Shown: positions 6,244 through 7,098 of the stretch, piece after piece | Numbering within the stretch: position 1 is the stretch's first letter | Layout: the number at the start of each line of letters is the position of its first letter | Assembly (NCBI GenBank): GCA_031265635.1 | Contig: JAISCK010000130.1 | Location: forward strand, 1 to 7,098 | Direction of reading: 5' to 3' | Length of the DNA stretch: 7,098 bases | Origin: Spirochaetaceae bacterium | Lineage (GTDB): Bacteria > Spirochaetota > Spirochaetia > Treponematales > Breznakiellaceae | Notes under the pieces: model-generated | Databases searched by the model: none | What the model was told of the DNA's origin: nothing | What the model saw: the letters and a program-made list of their open reading frames with translations, nothing else | Program-made: the position numbers and the translations under genes

Positions 6244-7014
6244 CTACTCTTCCGTCAGGGAAGAGGGAGCAGCCATCCTGATAAGTTTCCGGGCGGCGAG
6301 AATGCCGGGGTTAAAGACCGGGGCGGAAAAATCCGTCGGGTCTACAGCCAGGGGGAGTTCGGTACAGCCAAGGATCAGGCCCTGTGCGCCCCGGTCAAGC
6401 AGACGGAACCCTTCGTATAACAAAATATTGCAGGCTTTTGCCTGCACCGGATCGGAATGAGCCTTGATGCCGAAGTCCAGGGAATAAATAGCTTCACTGA
6501 TCCGCTCCTGTCCCGGCAGTTCAGGCTCCATGATAGAAAAACCTTCGGCGCTTTTGAAGTATTCTCCGTACACCCGGCTTTTGTAGGTTCCCCTGGTTGC
6601 CAAAAGACCCAGGGTCTTGATTTCCGGGTGCTTTTTCTTTACAAAATCCGCGCAGGAACGGAGCATGTTGACAATAACCATATCCGGCATTGCTTCCTGC
6701 ACCATGCCGCAAAAGGGCATAAAGATACGATCCGAATGGGCGGTGTTACAAACCACGACCGCGTGGCGCGCTCCGGCGGCATAGAGAATTTTAGCCGATT
6801 CAAACAGACCGCCCGAAGGATTCACCGGTTCTTCATCAAGAAGGTATTTTGTTCTGTCGGGGATAATGCCGGGGCAGGAGACCAGAAGCGTATTGAGGTG
6901 TTCCTGATCGGTCAGGGCGCGGGTATTGTTAAAAATGCCTCGGACAAAATCAAGACCCGCATAAGGCCCCACGCCGCCTATGACGCCGATTAAGGGGTTG
7001 CGCCTTTTTTCCAA
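6244..7014 (-). CDS. Aspartate/glutamate racemase family protein (RacX/aspartate racemase type)
   Basis: This is a PLP-independent, two-cysteine amino-acid racemase, probably interconverting L- and D-aspartate or a related amino acid. The 256-residue protein has the usual two-lobed length. It shows IGGVGPYAGLDF (12-23), PDRT (52-55), the first catalytic cysteine C89 in VVVCNTAHSD and the second C217 in LGCTELP. Both cysteines are needed for two-base racemization, so the enzyme looks active. The GGVGP motif and CNTAH separate it from the MurI glutamate racemases. Substrate preference (aspartate, glutamate or broader, as in E. coli YgeA) cannot be fixed from sequence. The start is TTG, with AAGGAG nine bases upstream and an in-frame stop shortly before it; the next in-frame methionine is residue 99, far past the GGVGP motif. 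It sits 18 bases after another minus-strand reading frame and converges on the RNase gene with a 39-base gap. Confidence 0.9.
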   Translation of the reverse strand: MEKRRNPLIGVIGGVGPYAGLDFVRGIFNNTRALTDQEHLNTLLVSCPGIIPDRTKYLLDEEPVNPSGGLFESAKILYAAGARHAVVVCNTAHSDRIFMPFCGMVQEAMPDMVIVNMLRSCADFVKKKHPEIKTLGLLATRGTYKSRVYGEYFKSAEGFSIMEPELPGQERISEAIYSLDFGIKAHSDPVQAKACNILLYEGFRLLDRGAQGLILGCTELPLAVDPTDFSAPVFNPGILAARKLIRMAAPSSLTEE

Positions 7015-7023
7015 AACAAACGG

Positions 7024-7029
7024 CTCCTT
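7024..7029 (-). promoter_or_regulatory. Ribosome binding site that fixes the TTG start of the racemase gene
   Basis: The minus strand reads AAGGAG with nine bases (CCGTTTGTT) before TTG at 7014-7012. No ATG or GTG lies in frame nearby, and a TAG in the same frame closes off any start further upstream. The site therefore supports TTG initiation. Confidence 0.75.
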
Positions 7030-7032
7030 ACG

Positions 7033-7098
7033 CTATTTTTCCGTTAATACGAAAATTCCGTCCCAGTCCTCAGGAGGGGCTTTAGCCATATAACGCAG
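7033..7098 (-). CDS. C-terminal end of an unidentified gene, cut off by window edge
   Basis: A minus-strand frame enters from the right edge and ends at TAG (7035-7033), 18 bases before the racemase start. The visible residues are LRYMAKAPPEDWDGIFVLTEK. The short gap, with the racemase Shine-Dalgarno sequence inside it, is what one expects between two genes of one operon. The composition (a Trp-Asp-Gly-Ile-Phe core, charged end) looks like real protein, but 21 residues are too few to recognise a family. An ATG at 7089-7087 could instead start an 18-residue peptide; a longer gene continuing outside the window is more likely. Confidence 0.5.
   Translation of the reverse strand: MRYMAKAPPEDWDGIFVLTEK

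Noticed and set aside
6457..6993. 178-codon plus-strand frame opposite the racemase gene
   Set aside because: It is antisense to a racemase with both catalytic cysteines, and the translation has no domain.

Overview
The window holds six gene segments and looks like ordinary bacterial chromosome, with almost all of it coding. The best guess for the source is a moderately GC-rich spirochaete of the Treponema type. That guess rests on the style of the acidic TPR protein and the short RNase II-like enzyme, and no marker gene confirms it. I see no rRNA, tRNA, CRISPR array, insertion sequence or phage gene. No gene-free stretch exceeds about 100 bases.

Layout from left to right. Bases 1-1107 (+) carry the 3' part of a gene for a protein made almost entirely of tetratricopeptide repeats; its start lies outside the window. 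It converges, across 26 bases, on a minus-strand cluster read from right to left as lysC (4238-2883), dapB (2839-2063) and dapA (2048-1134). These encode aspartokinase, dihydrodipicolinate reductase and dihydrodipicolinate synthase. They are the entry step of the aspartate-family pathway and the first two committed steps of the diaminopimelate/lysine branch. Gaps of 43 and 14 bases, each containing a Shine-Dalgarno sequence for the next gene, fit a single operon. Aspartate-semialdehyde dehydrogenase (asd), which would link the first and third enzymes, is not here, nor are the later lysine genes.

A 91-base intergenic stretch (4239-4329) separates lysC from a divergent gene (4330-6204, +) for an RNase II/RNB-family 3'-5' exoribonuclease with the complete aspartate cluster. 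This stretch should contain both promoters, and candidate boxes for the two directions overlap each other. The RNase gene converges on a minus-strand aspartate/glutamate racemase-family gene (7014-6244), which starts with TTG. Eighteen bases upstream of that start lies the stop codon of another minus-strand reading frame that runs off the right edge.

Functionally, the window combines lysine/diaminopimelate synthesis from aspartate, an amino-acid racemase probably acting on aspartate or glutamate, RNA turnover, and a protein-interaction scaffold. The aspartokinase regulatory domains resemble the lysine-inhibited E. coli LysC type, so feedback by lysine is the likely control. I found no convincing novel system. 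The points most worth a second look are the regular two-length TPR architecture with a recent 225-base internal duplication, the overlapping divergent promoter candidates, and the unidentified frame at the right edge.
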